A stretch of 64,000 nt of DNA from Leptospira johnsonii (lineage in GTDB: Bacteria > Spirochaetota > Leptospiria > Leptospirales > Leptospiraceae). Of the stretch, positions 11,068-19,790 are shown piece after piece. A program made the position numbers and the translations under genes. Location of the stretch: positions 930,001-994,000 of the forward strand of contig NZ_BFAY01000011.1 in assembly GCF_003112675.1 (NCBI RefSeq), written 5' to 3'. Each line of letters opens with the position of its first letter. Position 1 is the stretch's first letter. Under the pieces are notes generated by a model that saw only the letters and a list, made by a program, of their open reading frames with translations, was not told the DNA's origin and made no database searches.

Positions 11068-12519
11068 TTAACTTTGTCCACCCCAGCAAATATATTTTAT
11101 TTCCTGGTACTCTTCTATTCCGTATTTGGAGCCTTCTCTACCCATACCGGACTCTTTTACTCCGCCAAAAGGCACCTGCTCCGTAGATAAAATGCCTTCG
11201 TTTACGGAAACCATCCCAGCTTCCAAGGCTTCGGAAATTCTCCAAATCCTCGCGGGATCGCTCGTATACACGTAAGATGCTAAACCAACGTCGCTTGCGT
11301 TTGCAATTTGTAATGCTTCTTCTTCCGTCTTAAAACTTTTGATCGGTGCAAGCGGACCGAAGGTCTCTTCTTGGAAACATAATGATTTTTCAGAGATTCC
11401 CGAGAGAACGCTCGGTTCGTAGAAGTTTCCTCCCAAAGAATGAGCTTTACCTCCGACCAGAAGTTTTCCTCCTTTTTCGATCGCGTCCTTTAGATGTAAG
11501 TCCACTTTTTTGACAGCGGCAGAATGGATCAAAGGACCGATATTGACTCCTTCTTCGAAACCGTTCCCTACTTTAAACTTGGAAACTTCTTCAGCGAGAC
11601 CGTGAGCAAATTCTTCTGCGATCTTTTCCTCTACTAAAAATCTGTTTGTGCAAACACAGGTTTGGCCTGCATTACGAAATTTTGATACAATTCCTCCGCG
11701 TATAGCCTCTTTGATATTTGCGTCCGCGAATACTATAAATGGAGCATTTCCTCCTAGTTCCAAAGAAATTCTTTTTACCTGGTTCGCTGATTTTGCTAAA
11801 AGGATCTTTCCTACTCTTGTAGAACCTGTAAAACTGATCTTACGAACGATCTTATTCTCTAAAAACTCATTTGCTATCGGTTCAGGCTGTCCGGTAACTA
11901 TTTGGAAAACTCCGGAAGGAATACCTGCCTCTTCTGCAAGAACTGCTAACGCGATTGCCGAATATGGAGTAAGTTCAGAAGGTTTAGAGATTACCACGCA
12001 TCCCGCCGCAAGTGCGGGTCCGATCTTTCGAGTGATCATAGAAGAAGGAAAATTCCAAGGAGTTAAAATCCCAGTAACACCTACCGGTTCTTTCCAAGCC
12101 ATCAATCGAACTTCTTTCCTATGTGTGGGGATCAGATCTCCGTACGCTCGTTTCGCTTCTTCAGAAAACCATTCCAAATAAGAAGCTGCATAATCTATCT
12201 CTCCTCTGGATTCAGCCAAAGGTTTTCCCTGTTCCCAGGTCATAATTTTTGCCAAGTCTTCTTTATTTTGGATCATTAGATCCGCCCAGTTCCTAAGGAA
12301 TCTAGCTCTTTGTTTTGGCACAGTCTTGGCCCATTCTTTTTGGGACTTCTCCGCAAACTCCAGCGCCTTTCTCACTTCTTCTCTTGGTAGATCTGGTACT
12401 TCTCCGATCTTTCGCCCAGTTGCAGGATCGAATACAGGAACGGTTTGGGAGAACGTTCTCCATTCTCCTGAATAAAAATTAGAATTTTTGAATAGACTAG
12501 GTCGATTGAGTTGGATCAT
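11068..12519 (-). CDS. gabD: NAD(P)+-dependent succinate-semialdehyde dehydrogenase (GabD type)
   Basis: This aldehyde dehydrogenase family member would oxidise succinate semialdehyde to succinate. The catalytic Cys lies in NAGQTCVCTNR, the general-base Glu in ELGGNAPFIVF, and the cofactor fold motif is FTGSTRVGK. The C-terminal VPFGGVKESGMGREGSKYG then IEEYQEIKY matches E. coli GabD as I remember it nearly residue for residue. The frame extends to a TTG at 12549, but the ATG at 12519 (MIQLNRPSLF) lines up with the start of GabD and gives 483 residues, against 482 in E. coli. No gabT or gabP is near, so the exact aldehyde substrate is less certain than the family. Confidence 0.88.
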   Translation of the reverse strand: MIQLNRPSLFKNSNFYSGEWRTFSQTVPVFDPATGRKIGEVPDLPREEVRKALEFAEKSQKEWAKTVPKQRARFLRNWADLMIQNKEDLAKIMTWEQGKPLAESRGEIDYAASYLEWFSEEAKRAYGDLIPTHRKEVRLMAWKEPVGVTGILTPWNFPSSMITRKIGPALAAGCVVISKPSELTPYSAIALAVLAEEAGIPSGVFQIVTGQPEPIANEFLENKIVRKISFTGSTRVGKILLAKSANQVKRISLELGGNAPFIVFADANIKEAIRGGIVSKFRNAGQTCVCTNRFLVEEKIAEEFAHGLAEEVSKFKVGNGFEEGVNIGPLIHSAAVKKVDLHLKDAIEKGGKLLVGGKAHSLGGNFYEPSVLSGISEKSLCFQEETFGPLAPIKSFKTEEEALQIANASDVGLASYVYTSDPARIWRISEALEAGMVSVNEGILSTEQVPFGGVKESGMGREGSKYGIEEYQEIKYICWGGQS

Positions 12520-12767
12520 ATTTTTGCCTGAAAGAAGCTCTTTCTCCAACCTTACATCTTTGATCCGTTACTGAAAACCGAATTTTGATCCGACAAAAAA
12601 TGTAAAATAGTTTAAAGATCAAATCTTTGTGGGACTTACAAAGTTAAGAAAAGTTCGCATTCTATAAAAAAATAAAGGATGTTATACATCAGTAAATAGA
12701 TTAGTAAATAAGTGATTACAAATGTATGTGAATTGAAGAAACTCCCCCAATTTTCAATAATGGTTGT

Positions 12768-14072
12768 ATGGGAAGAATTTTAGGTATTTCTTCAATCCTC
12801 CTACTGATCCTCACTTTCCCTCTCGAATCAATTTTAGCTGTAACGATCCAAATGAATGCGGGTCGTATTTTCAAAAAAGTTTCCGTACAAAAAGAAACGG
12901 AAACCGAGATAGAGGTAGTCGATCCGGACGGAGTCATATACAGAATCCGAAAGGATAAAATAAAGCAGATTACGGAAGATACTCCGGACACTGTTCCGGA
13001 ATTTGCCTCCGACGAAAGTGTTCCAACTGGAGCGGTCAAATCACCTTCTCCCAAGGATACACTTCCGGAACATTCAATTTTGCTTTCTCAATCTTTATCC
13101 AATGATGGAGCCTTCCAAGGTTCTGATCTATTTGGAGAAAGACAAGCGAGAAGGAATGGAACATCTTATAAAGATTTCTATGAGGCTTACTTCTTAACTA
13201 CTAGTGCGGAAATATTAGGTTTACCTAAACCGTTTAAACTTGGGCTTACCATGATGAATCCTTTGGTGGATAGAAGTAATACAGACGCTGATCTGAGATT
13301 ACAATCCACTCCGGGCGGTCCTGACCAAACTTATCTGTTAGATAAGTCTATCGCGACTGGTGTATTACAATTTGATCCGAACGAAGTAAAAACCAGAAAA
13401 GAAAAGAACGGCCTTTATGACTATCTATTCACTAGAGCGATGTATGATCATGAGACAAGACTCGGAACATTCTCCGCCGGATTTTTATTCATCAACCAAA
13501 ACGATCCTACTTATGTGATGAGAGGATATTGGGTGATCGGATGGAAAGCTCCTTTCTGGGAATGGTTAAATCCACAGTTCTCGATTAACAATAAAATGTT
13601 AAACGATTACGGCGGAACTTTCCAAGGAACTCATAACTATCGTCTAACGGTTTCTCATGAATTTTTTAAAGGGGAAACCTTTAGGATCACTCCTAGCTTA
13701 GTAGTAGGTTACGCGGAAGTAAACGATAACACCGATCGAAAAAAAGGGATTAGCGATATCAGTCCTAGACTACAATTCGATTACGGAAAGTTATTCTTCG
13801 CGGCAAATATGATGTACAGAGCTACACCTGCTCTAGTCGATAATGCTACTTATACACCAAGCATCGGTGTGTATCCGGATAGTAATGCCAACGATGGCTT
13901 AACGATCGATCCAGCTAAAGCCTATGGATATAAGAATGAGTTGATCATCAATTACATCTCTTCCTTATCGGACGATCCTGCTGTAAAAAGGGCCCTTGTG
14001 GACCATTACCAGCAGCAACATATAGTTCATGTGATCTTCTTCTATAATATAGGATACACGATCCGTATTTGA
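12768..14072 (+). CDS. Secreted envelope protein, possible outer-membrane beta-barrel
   Basis: The N-terminus MGRILGISSILLLILTFP is a clear signal peptide ending near residue 24. It is followed by a short charged segment (about 30-75) that looks like a small beta domain with VDPDGVIYRIRKDKI. The remaining 350 residues alternate polar and hydrophobic positions with many aromatic residues. This is the usual look of a barrel of roughly 12-14 strands, but the C-terminus (YNIGYTIRI) lacks the classical terminal Phe. I recognise no family. The gene is divergent from gabD across about 250 bases and converges on the CPBP-type gene. Ribosome binding at the chosen ATG is weak. Confidence 0.6.
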   Translation: MGRILGISSILLLILTFPLESILAVTIQMNAGRIFKKVSVQKETETEIEVVDPDGVIYRIRKDKIKQITEDTPDTVPEFASDESVPTGAVKSPSPKDTLPEHSILLSQSLSNDGAFQGSDLFGERQARRNGTSYKDFYEAYFLTTSAEILGLPKPFKLGLTMMNPLVDRSNTDADLRLQSTPGGPDQTYLLDKSIATGVLQFDPNEVKTRKEKNGLYDYLFTRAMYDHETRLGTFSAGFLFINQNDPTYVMRGYWVIGWKAPFWEWLNPQFSINNKMLNDYGGTFQGTHNYRLTVSHEFFKGETFRITPSLVVGYAEVNDNTDRKKGISDISPRLQFDYGKLFFAANMMYRATPALVDNATYTPSIGVYPDSNANDGLTIDPAKAYGYKNELIINYISSLSDDPAVKRALVDHYQQQHIVHVIFFYNIGYTIRI

Positions 14073-14081
14073 AATTTCTAA

Positions 14082-14107
14082 TTTTCCGGTTCAATTGAAC
14101 CGGGAAA
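14082..14107. terminator. Hairpin between convergent genes
   Basis: Eleven-base arms (TTTTCCGGTTC and GAACCGGGAAA, one wobble position) surround an AATT loop in the 38-base gap between two convergent stop codons. There is no clean T-run on either side, but the outer arm pairs are A/T-rich. Position and symmetry favour a shared transcription stop. Confidence 0.55.
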
Positions 14108-14110
14108 TAT

Positions 14111-15049
14111 TCACTCCATAAAATATAAAAACTGCAAAGTGGCAGCAAGTTCCATTGCAAGCGCGACCCCAATATGTATTAAAATTCCCGCATATACAGA
14201 TTTGGTCCTGTAAGAGATCATCCCTAAGATAAAACCTCCGAAAAAAGAACCTAGCGCTTCGAACTGGGGTTTGGTAAAATGTAATAGGCCGTACATGAAT
14301 GCCATAGCTAAAACTGCGGGTTTACTCCCTGCTCTGGATGCCAGAGGAAAAACCATAAACCCTCTAAAGAAAGTTTCCAAAACCGCAAAATCCGCCGCAT
14401 AAGAAATTTCAAATAAAATGATCCATAAAGCGGGAGGGTAGATCAAATAACCGTCGGACATTCTTCCTGCAAATCGCGGATATACTGAAAGAAAGGAAAG
14501 AGAGAAGGATGCAATCGCGATTAACGGAAGCATCAATCCCAATAAGAACAATACTTCTCCGTACTTTGGCGATTTATTTAGTCCTAAAAATCTATCGGGC
14601 GAATTTTTGCGCAGAATGATCCAAGCCAAAGGTAACGCAGTATACGCAAGAATAGTTCCCACATAGTTCACTGTAAGCATTGCAATTTCTACGGAAGAAG
14701 AAGGGACCCAGTTGAAAAGTTCAGAGTCCCTGATCCTTGCAGAACAAACAATCGCAAGAACGGCTACAAAGCCTAGGATTACTGGAATCGAAGGTTTGAA
14801 TTCGTTTAGCTTTCCGTATAATGCGAGGGCGACAGGATAGATAACCAAGGCCCCTGCAGCGAAGAATAGAAAGTAAAATAGACTTAACCCGATCTGATTA
14901 TCTTTTAAAGCCTGGGTAAAAAGTGGAGCAAATCGAAAGGAATAATTATAAGACCAAAAAATCAAAAATAGAAGAAACACTCCCGCAAAAGAGATCCAAT
15001 CCCTTTTGGTTTGAAAAAAATCCTTTAAACTTTCTTTTAATAAGCCCAA
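14111..15049 (-). CDS. CPBP (Abi/CAAX) family membrane protein with altered active-site motif
   Basis: This is a membrane protein of 312 residues with about eight helices. The last third resembles the CPBP intramembrane protease domain: LETFFRGF in motif 1, AFMYGLLHF in motif 2 and LIHIGVALAME in motif 3. Active members have two adjacent glutamates (EExxxR), the first being catalytic in Rce1-type enzymes. Here that first position is Leu, so proteolysis is doubtful although the two histidines remain. Translation starts at TTG 15049, with GGAG seven bases upstream. That GGAG lies in the arm of a strong hairpin. The gene follows the GMC oxidoreductase on the same strand with a 75-base gap. Confidence 0.7.
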   Translation of the reverse strand: MGLLKESLKDFFQTKRDWISFAGVFLLFLIFWSYNYSFRFAPLFTQALKDNQIGLSLFYFLFFAAGALVIYPVALALYGKLNEFKPSIPVILGFVAVLAIVCSARIRDSELFNWVPSSSVEIAMLTVNYVGTILAYTALPLAWIILRKNSPDRFLGLNKSPKYGEVLFLLGLMLPLIAIASFSLSFLSVYPRFAGRMSDGYLIYPPALWIILFEISYAADFAVLETFFRGFMVFPLASRAGSKPAVLAMAFMYGLLHFTKPQFEALGSFFGGFILGMISYRTKSVYAGILIHIGVALAMELAATLQFLYFME

Positions 15050-15055
15050 AATCCT

Positions 15056-15085
15056 TCTCCGGATCGGTGATACCCGATTCGGAGA
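15056..15085 (-). promoter_or_regulatory. Stem-loop covering the ribosome-binding site of the CPBP gene
   Basis: On the minus strand, 12-base arms with one mismatch flank a six-base loop. The 3' arm (plus-strand TCTCCGGATCGG at 15056-15067) contains the GGAG Shine-Dalgarno of the TTG start at 15049. If transcription reads through from the oxidoreductase gene, this structure would mask the ribosome site. Alternatively it is the oxidoreductase terminator, though the following U-run is only GGATTTTG. Confidence 0.5.
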
Positions 15086-15124
15086 GAATTTCTATTAACG
15101 GAGACGAGGTCTATCGTTTTCAGA

Positions 15125-16828
15125 TCAAATTTTAGGAAAGACAACTGATGCGATCCCAAATTCTTTTTCAAATTCAAAACTAGAGATCGCCTTGTTTTCT
15201 TTAGGAGGGATCATAGACATCGCTCTTTCCGTCATAGCGGTGATCGAAAGAGAAGGGTTCACTCCTAAATTGACAGGGATCATAGAACTGTCGCAGACTC
15301 TTAGATTCTTATAACCGAAGACTTTATTTTCAAAATCGATCACACCTTCTTCTGGATCCGAACCCATCACACAACCGCCCATTATATGCCCGGTGATAGG
15401 AGCATTCAGAAGAACATCGTTCAAGGAACTTCTAGGAAAGCCTCCGATCTTCTTAGCGATCTTTCTAGCAGTTTGGTTTGCGATCGGAATATAAGAAGGT
15501 ACCTTCTCCCCTGAACTAATAGCTGAAGTCATGGACTTCTCAAAAGGCCAAGACATTCTTCTTTTTCTAACCAGCTTTACCTTATTGTCCAAGGTTTGCA
15601 TAACTAGAAGGATGAGAGAATTTTTAGCGAAGCCGAAAGGCCAAGATGCTTTCAAAAAATAAATAGGCTGAGTGAACATTGTAAAAAAATATTTAAGAGG
15701 CCTAGGAAAGAATCCTCCACCGTCAGTCAGCACGCTTGCGAGAGTCCCAAAAAAGTCGGAACCCTTGGAATAACGGACAGGTTCAATATGAGTGTGTTCA
15801 TCCGGATGAATGGAAGAAGTAATCGCAACTCCCCTAGAAAAATCCACATCCTTTCCGAACTTAGTAACTCCTAAAACTGTTTCACTGTTTGTACGAACAT
15901 CGTCTCCTAAACGAGTAGATAGACGTTTCATATTTCCGGCTTCTCTAGAGCGTAAAAGTAAACCTACAGTTCCCATTACTGCCGCGGAAAGAACGACAGA
16001 CTTAGCCTTAAATTTTCTTTTAGGAGATCCGAACCAACCGGTAGTGGATCGAGTGGAAAGTTGGTAACCGAATTCACCACTTGCATCCGGATCGGCTTCT
16101 CCTCTTTCATTTAGAGGAACTAGATCCGTTACCTTTGTTTCAGGAAGGACTTTTGTTCCCAACTTCTCCGCAAAGAATAAATAATTTTTATCTAATGTGT
16201 TTTTAGAATTAAAACGACATCCTACCATACAACCACCACAAAGATTGCAGGTAGTTCTTTCAGGACCTTCGCCCAAGAAGTATGGATCTTTGACCGTTTG
16301 TCCCGGTTTTTCTCCGAAGAATACTCCAACGGGAGTTGCAGAAAAAGTTTCTCCTCTTCCCATTTCCTGCGCGATCTCTTTTAAGACAGCATCCGATCCG
16401 TCTAAATGAGGATTTTGAACTACCCCTAACATTCTGGAAGCAACTTTGTAAAAGGGAAGCATTCCATCCTTACCACCGATCTTTTTATATGTAGGGTGAT
16501 TTAATGTTTTATCCGAAGGAACGTACAGTGTGTTTGCATACACCAAAGAACCGCCGCCCACTCCTGCACCGCTGACTAGAAAAAAATCTTTCAAAAGATT
16601 AAGTCTTTGGATCCCGTAAAAACCTAATCTAGGCATCCATAAGTATTTATGAACGGACCAATTCGTTTTTGGAAATTCTTTTGCTGTCCATCTTTTCCCG
16701 GACTCGATCACTAAGACAGAATATCCTTTTTGGCTTAATCTCATCGCGGAAACACTTCCACCGAAACCCGAACCGACTATGATATAGTCGTAATCAAAAT
16801 GAACGTTTGTTTTCTCTTCTGTCTTCAT
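15125..16828 (-). CDS. GMC-family FAD oxidoreductase, cholesterol-oxidase-like branch
   Basis: The N-terminal FAD-binding Rossmann motif is DYIIVGSGFGGSVSAMRL (about residues 14-31), followed by the ribose-binding Glu in VIESG. A four-cysteine cluster, TCNLCGGCMVGCRFN at about 192-206, is typical of the bacterial cholesterol-oxidase/ketosteroid-like GMC group. The C-terminal GMC signature appears as NLGVNPSLSITAMTERAM. There is no signal peptide, so it is probably cytoplasmic or peripheral. Substrates would be a lipid alcohol or sterol-like ring; Leptospira is not known to make sterols, so the substrate is open. It is divergent by 119 bases from the FMO-esterase operon, suggesting a joint oxidation/hydrolysis pathway for a hydrophobic compound. 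Confidence 0.82.
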   Translation of the reverse strand: MKTEEKTNVHFDYDYIIVGSGFGGSVSAMRLSQKGYSVLVIESGKRWTAKEFPKTNWSVHKYLWMPRLGFYGIQRLNLLKDFFLVSGAGVGGGSLVYANTLYVPSDKTLNHPTYKKIGGKDGMLPFYKVASRMLGVVQNPHLDGSDAVLKEIAQEMGRGETFSATPVGVFFGEKPGQTVKDPYFLGEGPERTTCNLCGGCMVGCRFNSKNTLDKNYLFFAEKLGTKVLPETKVTDLVPLNERGEADPDASGEFGYQLSTRSTTGWFGSPKRKFKAKSVVLSAAVMGTVGLLLRSREAGNMKRLSTRLGDDVRTNSETVLGVTKFGKDVDFSRGVAITSSIHPDEHTHIEPVRYSKGSDFFGTLASVLTDGGGFFPRPLKYFFTMFTQPIYFLKASWPFGFAKNSLILLVMQTLDNKVKLVRKRRMSWPFEKSMTSAISSGEKVPSYIPIANQTARKIAKKIGGFPRSSLNDVLLNAPITGHIMGGCVMGSDPEEGVIDFENKVFGYKNLRVCDSSMIPVNLGVNPSLSITAMTERAMSMIPPKENKAISSFEFEKEFGIASVVFPKI

Positions 16829-16947
16829 AAGTCCGACCTAAACATATCGATTTATTAACTCAATCTATTTTCGGACTTGACTATGCGTTCGAAAAACTTC
16901 TACTACTAATTCGTTTTATCATCTTCATAAAAAGATCGGAGAACTAT

Positions 16948-18384
16948 ATGCAAGAGTTGCCGAAAGTTTGCGTTATTGGCGCCGGCTCTAGTGGAATCAC
17001 TGTTTGTAAATCATTGCAGGACAAAGGGATCCCTTACGACTGCTACGAAAAAGGAAGCGATGTAGGAGGTAACTGGAGATATAAGAATGACAACGGTTTG
17101 AGTAATATTTATAAATCGTTACATATCAACACTCATAGAGACAGAATGGAATACAGGGATTATCCTATGCCGGATTGGTATGCGGATTATCCTAATCACG
17201 AACCTATCCAAAAATATTTTGTAGACTACGTAGAACATTTCGGACTTCGAAAAAATATCAAATTCAAGAATGGTGTCGCAAAAATAGAACCCCAAGATGA
17301 CGGAACTTATTTGGTTACTAGCGAAAAGGGCGAAAAAATATTTTACGACGCTGTTATCGTAGCGAATGGACATCACTGGTCTCCGCGTTGGCCTGAGCCG
17401 GACTTTCCTGGGAAATTTAACGGAAAGATAATACACTCTCACGACTATGTCGATCCAGAACATCCGATCCAATTGGCAGGTAAAAGAGTAATTGTTCTAG
17501 GTATGGGAAACAGCGCCATGGATATTTCCGTGGAGTTAAGTCGTCCAGGCGTCGCAAAAAAAGTTTTCTTAAGCTCTAGAAGGGGAGCTTGGGTGATCCC
17601 GAATTATCTTTTTGGGAAACCTTTGGACAAACAAACAGAACTGCTTCCTCCCGGTACACCTTTTTGGTTAAAACAATTTTTGTTTGGGACAATGTTAAAG
17701 ATAGGAGTAGGGAAGATGGAAGATTTCGGTCTTCCTAAACCGGATCATAAACCGGGAGAAGCTCACCCAACCATTTCCCAAGACATTTTAGTACGCCTTG
17801 GAAGAGGAGATATCAAATACAAACCTGTGATCCAAGAATATAATGGAAACAAGGTGAAGTTTGCGGATGGCTCAGAAGAAGAAATAGATGCGATCATCTA
17901 TTGCACCGGATATAATGTTAAGTTCCCATTCTTCAAGCCAGAGTTTATCTCTGCTCCAGAAAATCATCTTCCTCTGTTTCACAGGACTTTCAAACCGGAT
18001 CTAAACAATTTATTTTTCGTAGGATTGTACCAACCTTTAGGAGCAATCATGCCTCTTGCAGAGTTCCAGGGAAAATGGCTGGCAGAATATCTGACCGGAA
18101 ATTATAGCCTGCCTACAGTCCCAGAAATGCAAAAGCAAATCCAAGATTACGAAAAGAAAATGAAAAAGAGATACGTAAGTTCAGCAAGACACACAATGCA
18201 GGTTGATTACGAGGACTTTTTGTATTATATGCAAAAGGAATTGAAAGCTGGTAAAAAGAGAGCCTCTAAAAGTTTGAAAACATTGCCTGTTCCTTCCAAA
18301 GCAAAATACAAACAATCCGGGAGACAAAGTTCTTCTAACGGAAAATCAGAACCAAGGAAAAAAAGTGCTCTGGCAAAAGTTTGA
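16948..18384 (+). CDS. Flavin-containing monooxygenase (class B, FMO-like)
   Basis: This enzyme would insert one oxygen atom into a nucleophilic or carbonyl substrate using FAD and NADPH. The FAD motif is VIGAGSSGITVCKSL near residue 10. The FMO identifying motif F-x-G-x-x-x-H-x-x-x-Y appears as FNGKIIHSHDY at about 154-164. The NADPH motif GMGNSAMDISVELS is at about 188. YCTGYNVKFPF near 318 is the usual second-half motif. The tail is Lys/Ser-rich and unstructured. The ATG is preceded by GGAG six bases upstream. The stop overlaps the esterase gene by 20 bases, so the two are co-translated. FMO plus esterase resembles Baeyer-Villiger degradation pairs, but the motif is the plain FMO one. Confidence 0.86.
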   Translation: MQELPKVCVIGAGSSGITVCKSLQDKGIPYDCYEKGSDVGGNWRYKNDNGLSNIYKSLHINTHRDRMEYRDYPMPDWYADYPNHEPIQKYFVDYVEHFGLRKNIKFKNGVAKIEPQDDGTYLVTSEKGEKIFYDAVIVANGHHWSPRWPEPDFPGKFNGKIIHSHDYVDPEHPIQLAGKRVIVLGMGNSAMDISVELSRPGVAKKVFLSSRRGAWVIPNYLFGKPLDKQTELLPPGTPFWLKQFLFGTMLKIGVGKMEDFGLPKPDHKPGEAHPTISQDILVRLGRGDIKYKPVIQEYNGNKVKFADGSEEEIDAIIYCTGYNVKFPFFKPEFISAPENHLPLFHRTFKPDLNNLFFVGLYQPLGAIMPLAEFQGKWLAEYLTGNYSLPTVPEMQKQIQDYEKKMKKRYVSSARHTMQVDYEDFLYYMQKELKAGKKRASKSLKTLPVPSKAKYKQSGRQSSSNGKSEPRKKSALAKV

Positions 18385-19396
18385 GACCTTAGCGGCCAGA
18401 GCCCTACTTTCTCTTCCGAACTCAGTACTTAGTATCTTTGGAAAGGATATCAAAAGGGGAAGGACCTTAGATCCCAAGGTCCGAACCGCATTAATTCTGG
18501 CTAAAATAAAGCCAAAACCGGAAAATCTCCCTCCGCCTAAAGCAAGAGAACTTTTCAAAAACATAATGGGCTTTTTTGATCTGGAGAAAGAAGAACTTCC
18601 CAGGGTCGAAAATTTTTCCGTACCAGGAACCGGGCCTAGGATCAAAGTCAGATTATATTCTTCTAATGTAACGAAAGACCTTGAACCTTGCTTACTTTAT
18701 TTTCATGGTGGAGGCTTTGTGATCGGAGATCTGGAATCCCACGATCTACCTTTAAGATATTTGGCAAAAACTTCCGGTCGCGCAATACTCGCAGTCGATT
18801 ACAGATTGGGTCCTGAACATTCTTATCCTTCTTCTTGGGAAGATGCATATTCCGCTTACAAATGGGTCAAGGAGAATGGAAAATCATTCGGAATAGATCC
18901 GAAAAGGATCGCAGTGGGAGGGGATTCTGCAGGAGGAAATTTAGCGATATCCATTTCTACTCGGGCTAAAAAGGAAAAACTCACTCTTCCCCAATTCCAA
19001 ATACTTATCTATCCTTGGATTGATCTAATCCAAGAAAGAAAAAGTGTAGAAGAATTCGCGAGCGGATACGCGCTCACTCGGGATCTACTACGGTATTTCA
19101 AATATCACAGTGTACCAAACTCAAAAGATTGGAAAGACTCAAGAGTCACAACTTTCCAACAAACGAATTTTTCTCATACTCCTAAAACATATATGCTGAT
19201 AGCAGGATTCGATCCTCTACAGGACGAGGCATTCGCATATGCGGACCTTCTTCAAAAATCAAAAGTAAAACTGGAGGTCAAAACATACGAAGCTTTGATC
19301 CACGGATTTTTCAACTTAGGAGGAAGTGTACCGGAAGCGAAAAACGCCTTGGACCAAATTGCAAGATGGATCCAGGCAGGATTTTCTGGAAAATAA
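18365..19396 (+). CDS. Alpha/beta hydrolase, hormone-sensitive-lipase (family IV) esterase
   Basis: This carboxylesterase has the HSL oxyanion motif YFHGGGFVIGDLESHD near residue 115 and the nucleophile elbow GGDSAGGNLAIS near 185. The acid is probably in GFDPLQDEAF, and the histidine is in ALIHGFFNLGG near the end. Initiation is at GTG 18365 with AAGGA eight bases upstream, inside the FMO reading frame, so translation is coupled. At 343 residues it is normal for the family. A conserved N-terminal cap helix (LDPKVRTALILAKIK) is present. There is no signal peptide, so it acts in the cytoplasm. It probably hydrolyses an ester or lactone made by the upstream monooxygenase. Confidence 0.86.
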   Translation: MLWQKFETLAARALLSLPNSVLSIFGKDIKRGRTLDPKVRTALILAKIKPKPENLPPPKARELFKNIMGFFDLEKEELPRVENFSVPGTGPRIKVRLYSSNVTKDLEPCLLYFHGGGFVIGDLESHDLPLRYLAKTSGRAILAVDYRLGPEHSYPSSWEDAYSAYKWVKENGKSFGIDPKRIAVGGDSAGGNLAISISTRAKKEKLTLPQFQILIYPWIDLIQERKSVEEFASGYALTRDLLRYFKYHSVPNSKDWKDSRVTTFQQTNFSHTPKTYMLIAGFDPLQDEAFAYADLLQKSKVKLEVKTYEALIHGFFNLGGSVPEAKNALDQIARWIQAGFSGK

Positions 19397-19433
19397 CTTT
19401 ATACTTTTATAAAGTAGATTATCAAATTGATTA

Positions 19434-19790
19434 TCAAAAAGCCTTGTAAACTAAATTATGTTGAACCGATTCCACAAAACCTGATTTGGAAGCGGCCGCT
19501 TTTAGAATTTCCAAACCTGGATCGGATTTATATGTAACCTTGTACGTATCCTCCATAATGGATTCTATCGCTAGAATGGTAGAACTAGGAGCTAACTCCT
19601 TAATCTTGTACGAGCTAGTTCCAGAAATCAGTTTAAAAATATACTCGTTAGGAACGATCCTTCCAGGTTTCACATATTTCCCTTTTTCTGTGGAAACATT
19701 CTTAGGAAATCTTTGAGAAAAAACAGAAAGGGCACCGAGAGAGATAAAAACAAAAATAAAAATCGTCTTTAAGAAAGATTTAAGGAACAT
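19434..19790 (-). CDS. Small secreted protein resembling a free-standing subtilisin propeptide (I9-like)
   Basis: The 118-residue product has a signal peptide (MFLKSFLKTIFIFVFISLG, cleavage near AQR/SQR at about 25) and one small domain. That domain follows the pattern of the propeptide of the preceding protease: an initial strand (NEYIFKL here, SEILVKF there), a middle strand, a helix (LEILKAAASKS against VEEAVAEYSSH) and a last strand (VESVQHNLVYKAF against VEYVQPNYIYHAS). The ATG lies inside the last codons of the protease gene, overlapping by 11 bases, which implies coupled translation. I infer an inhibitor or folding chaperone for the subtilisin. Homology is judged by eye only. Confidence 0.6.
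   Translation of the reverse strand: MFLKSFLKTIFIFVFISLGALSVFSQRFPKNVSTEKGKYVKPGRIVPNEYIFKLISGTSSYKIKELAPSSTILAIESIMEDTYKVTYKSDPGLEILKAAASKSGFVESVQHNLVYKAF

Noticed and set aside
11648..12181. 177-residue open frame on the plus strand
   Set aside because: It lies wholly antisense to gabD, whose frame has full family motifs; the antisense frame shows none.
12690..12712. Direct repeat AGTAAATA with a 12-base period upstream of 12768
   Set aside because: Two copies only in AT-rich sequence; expected by chance.
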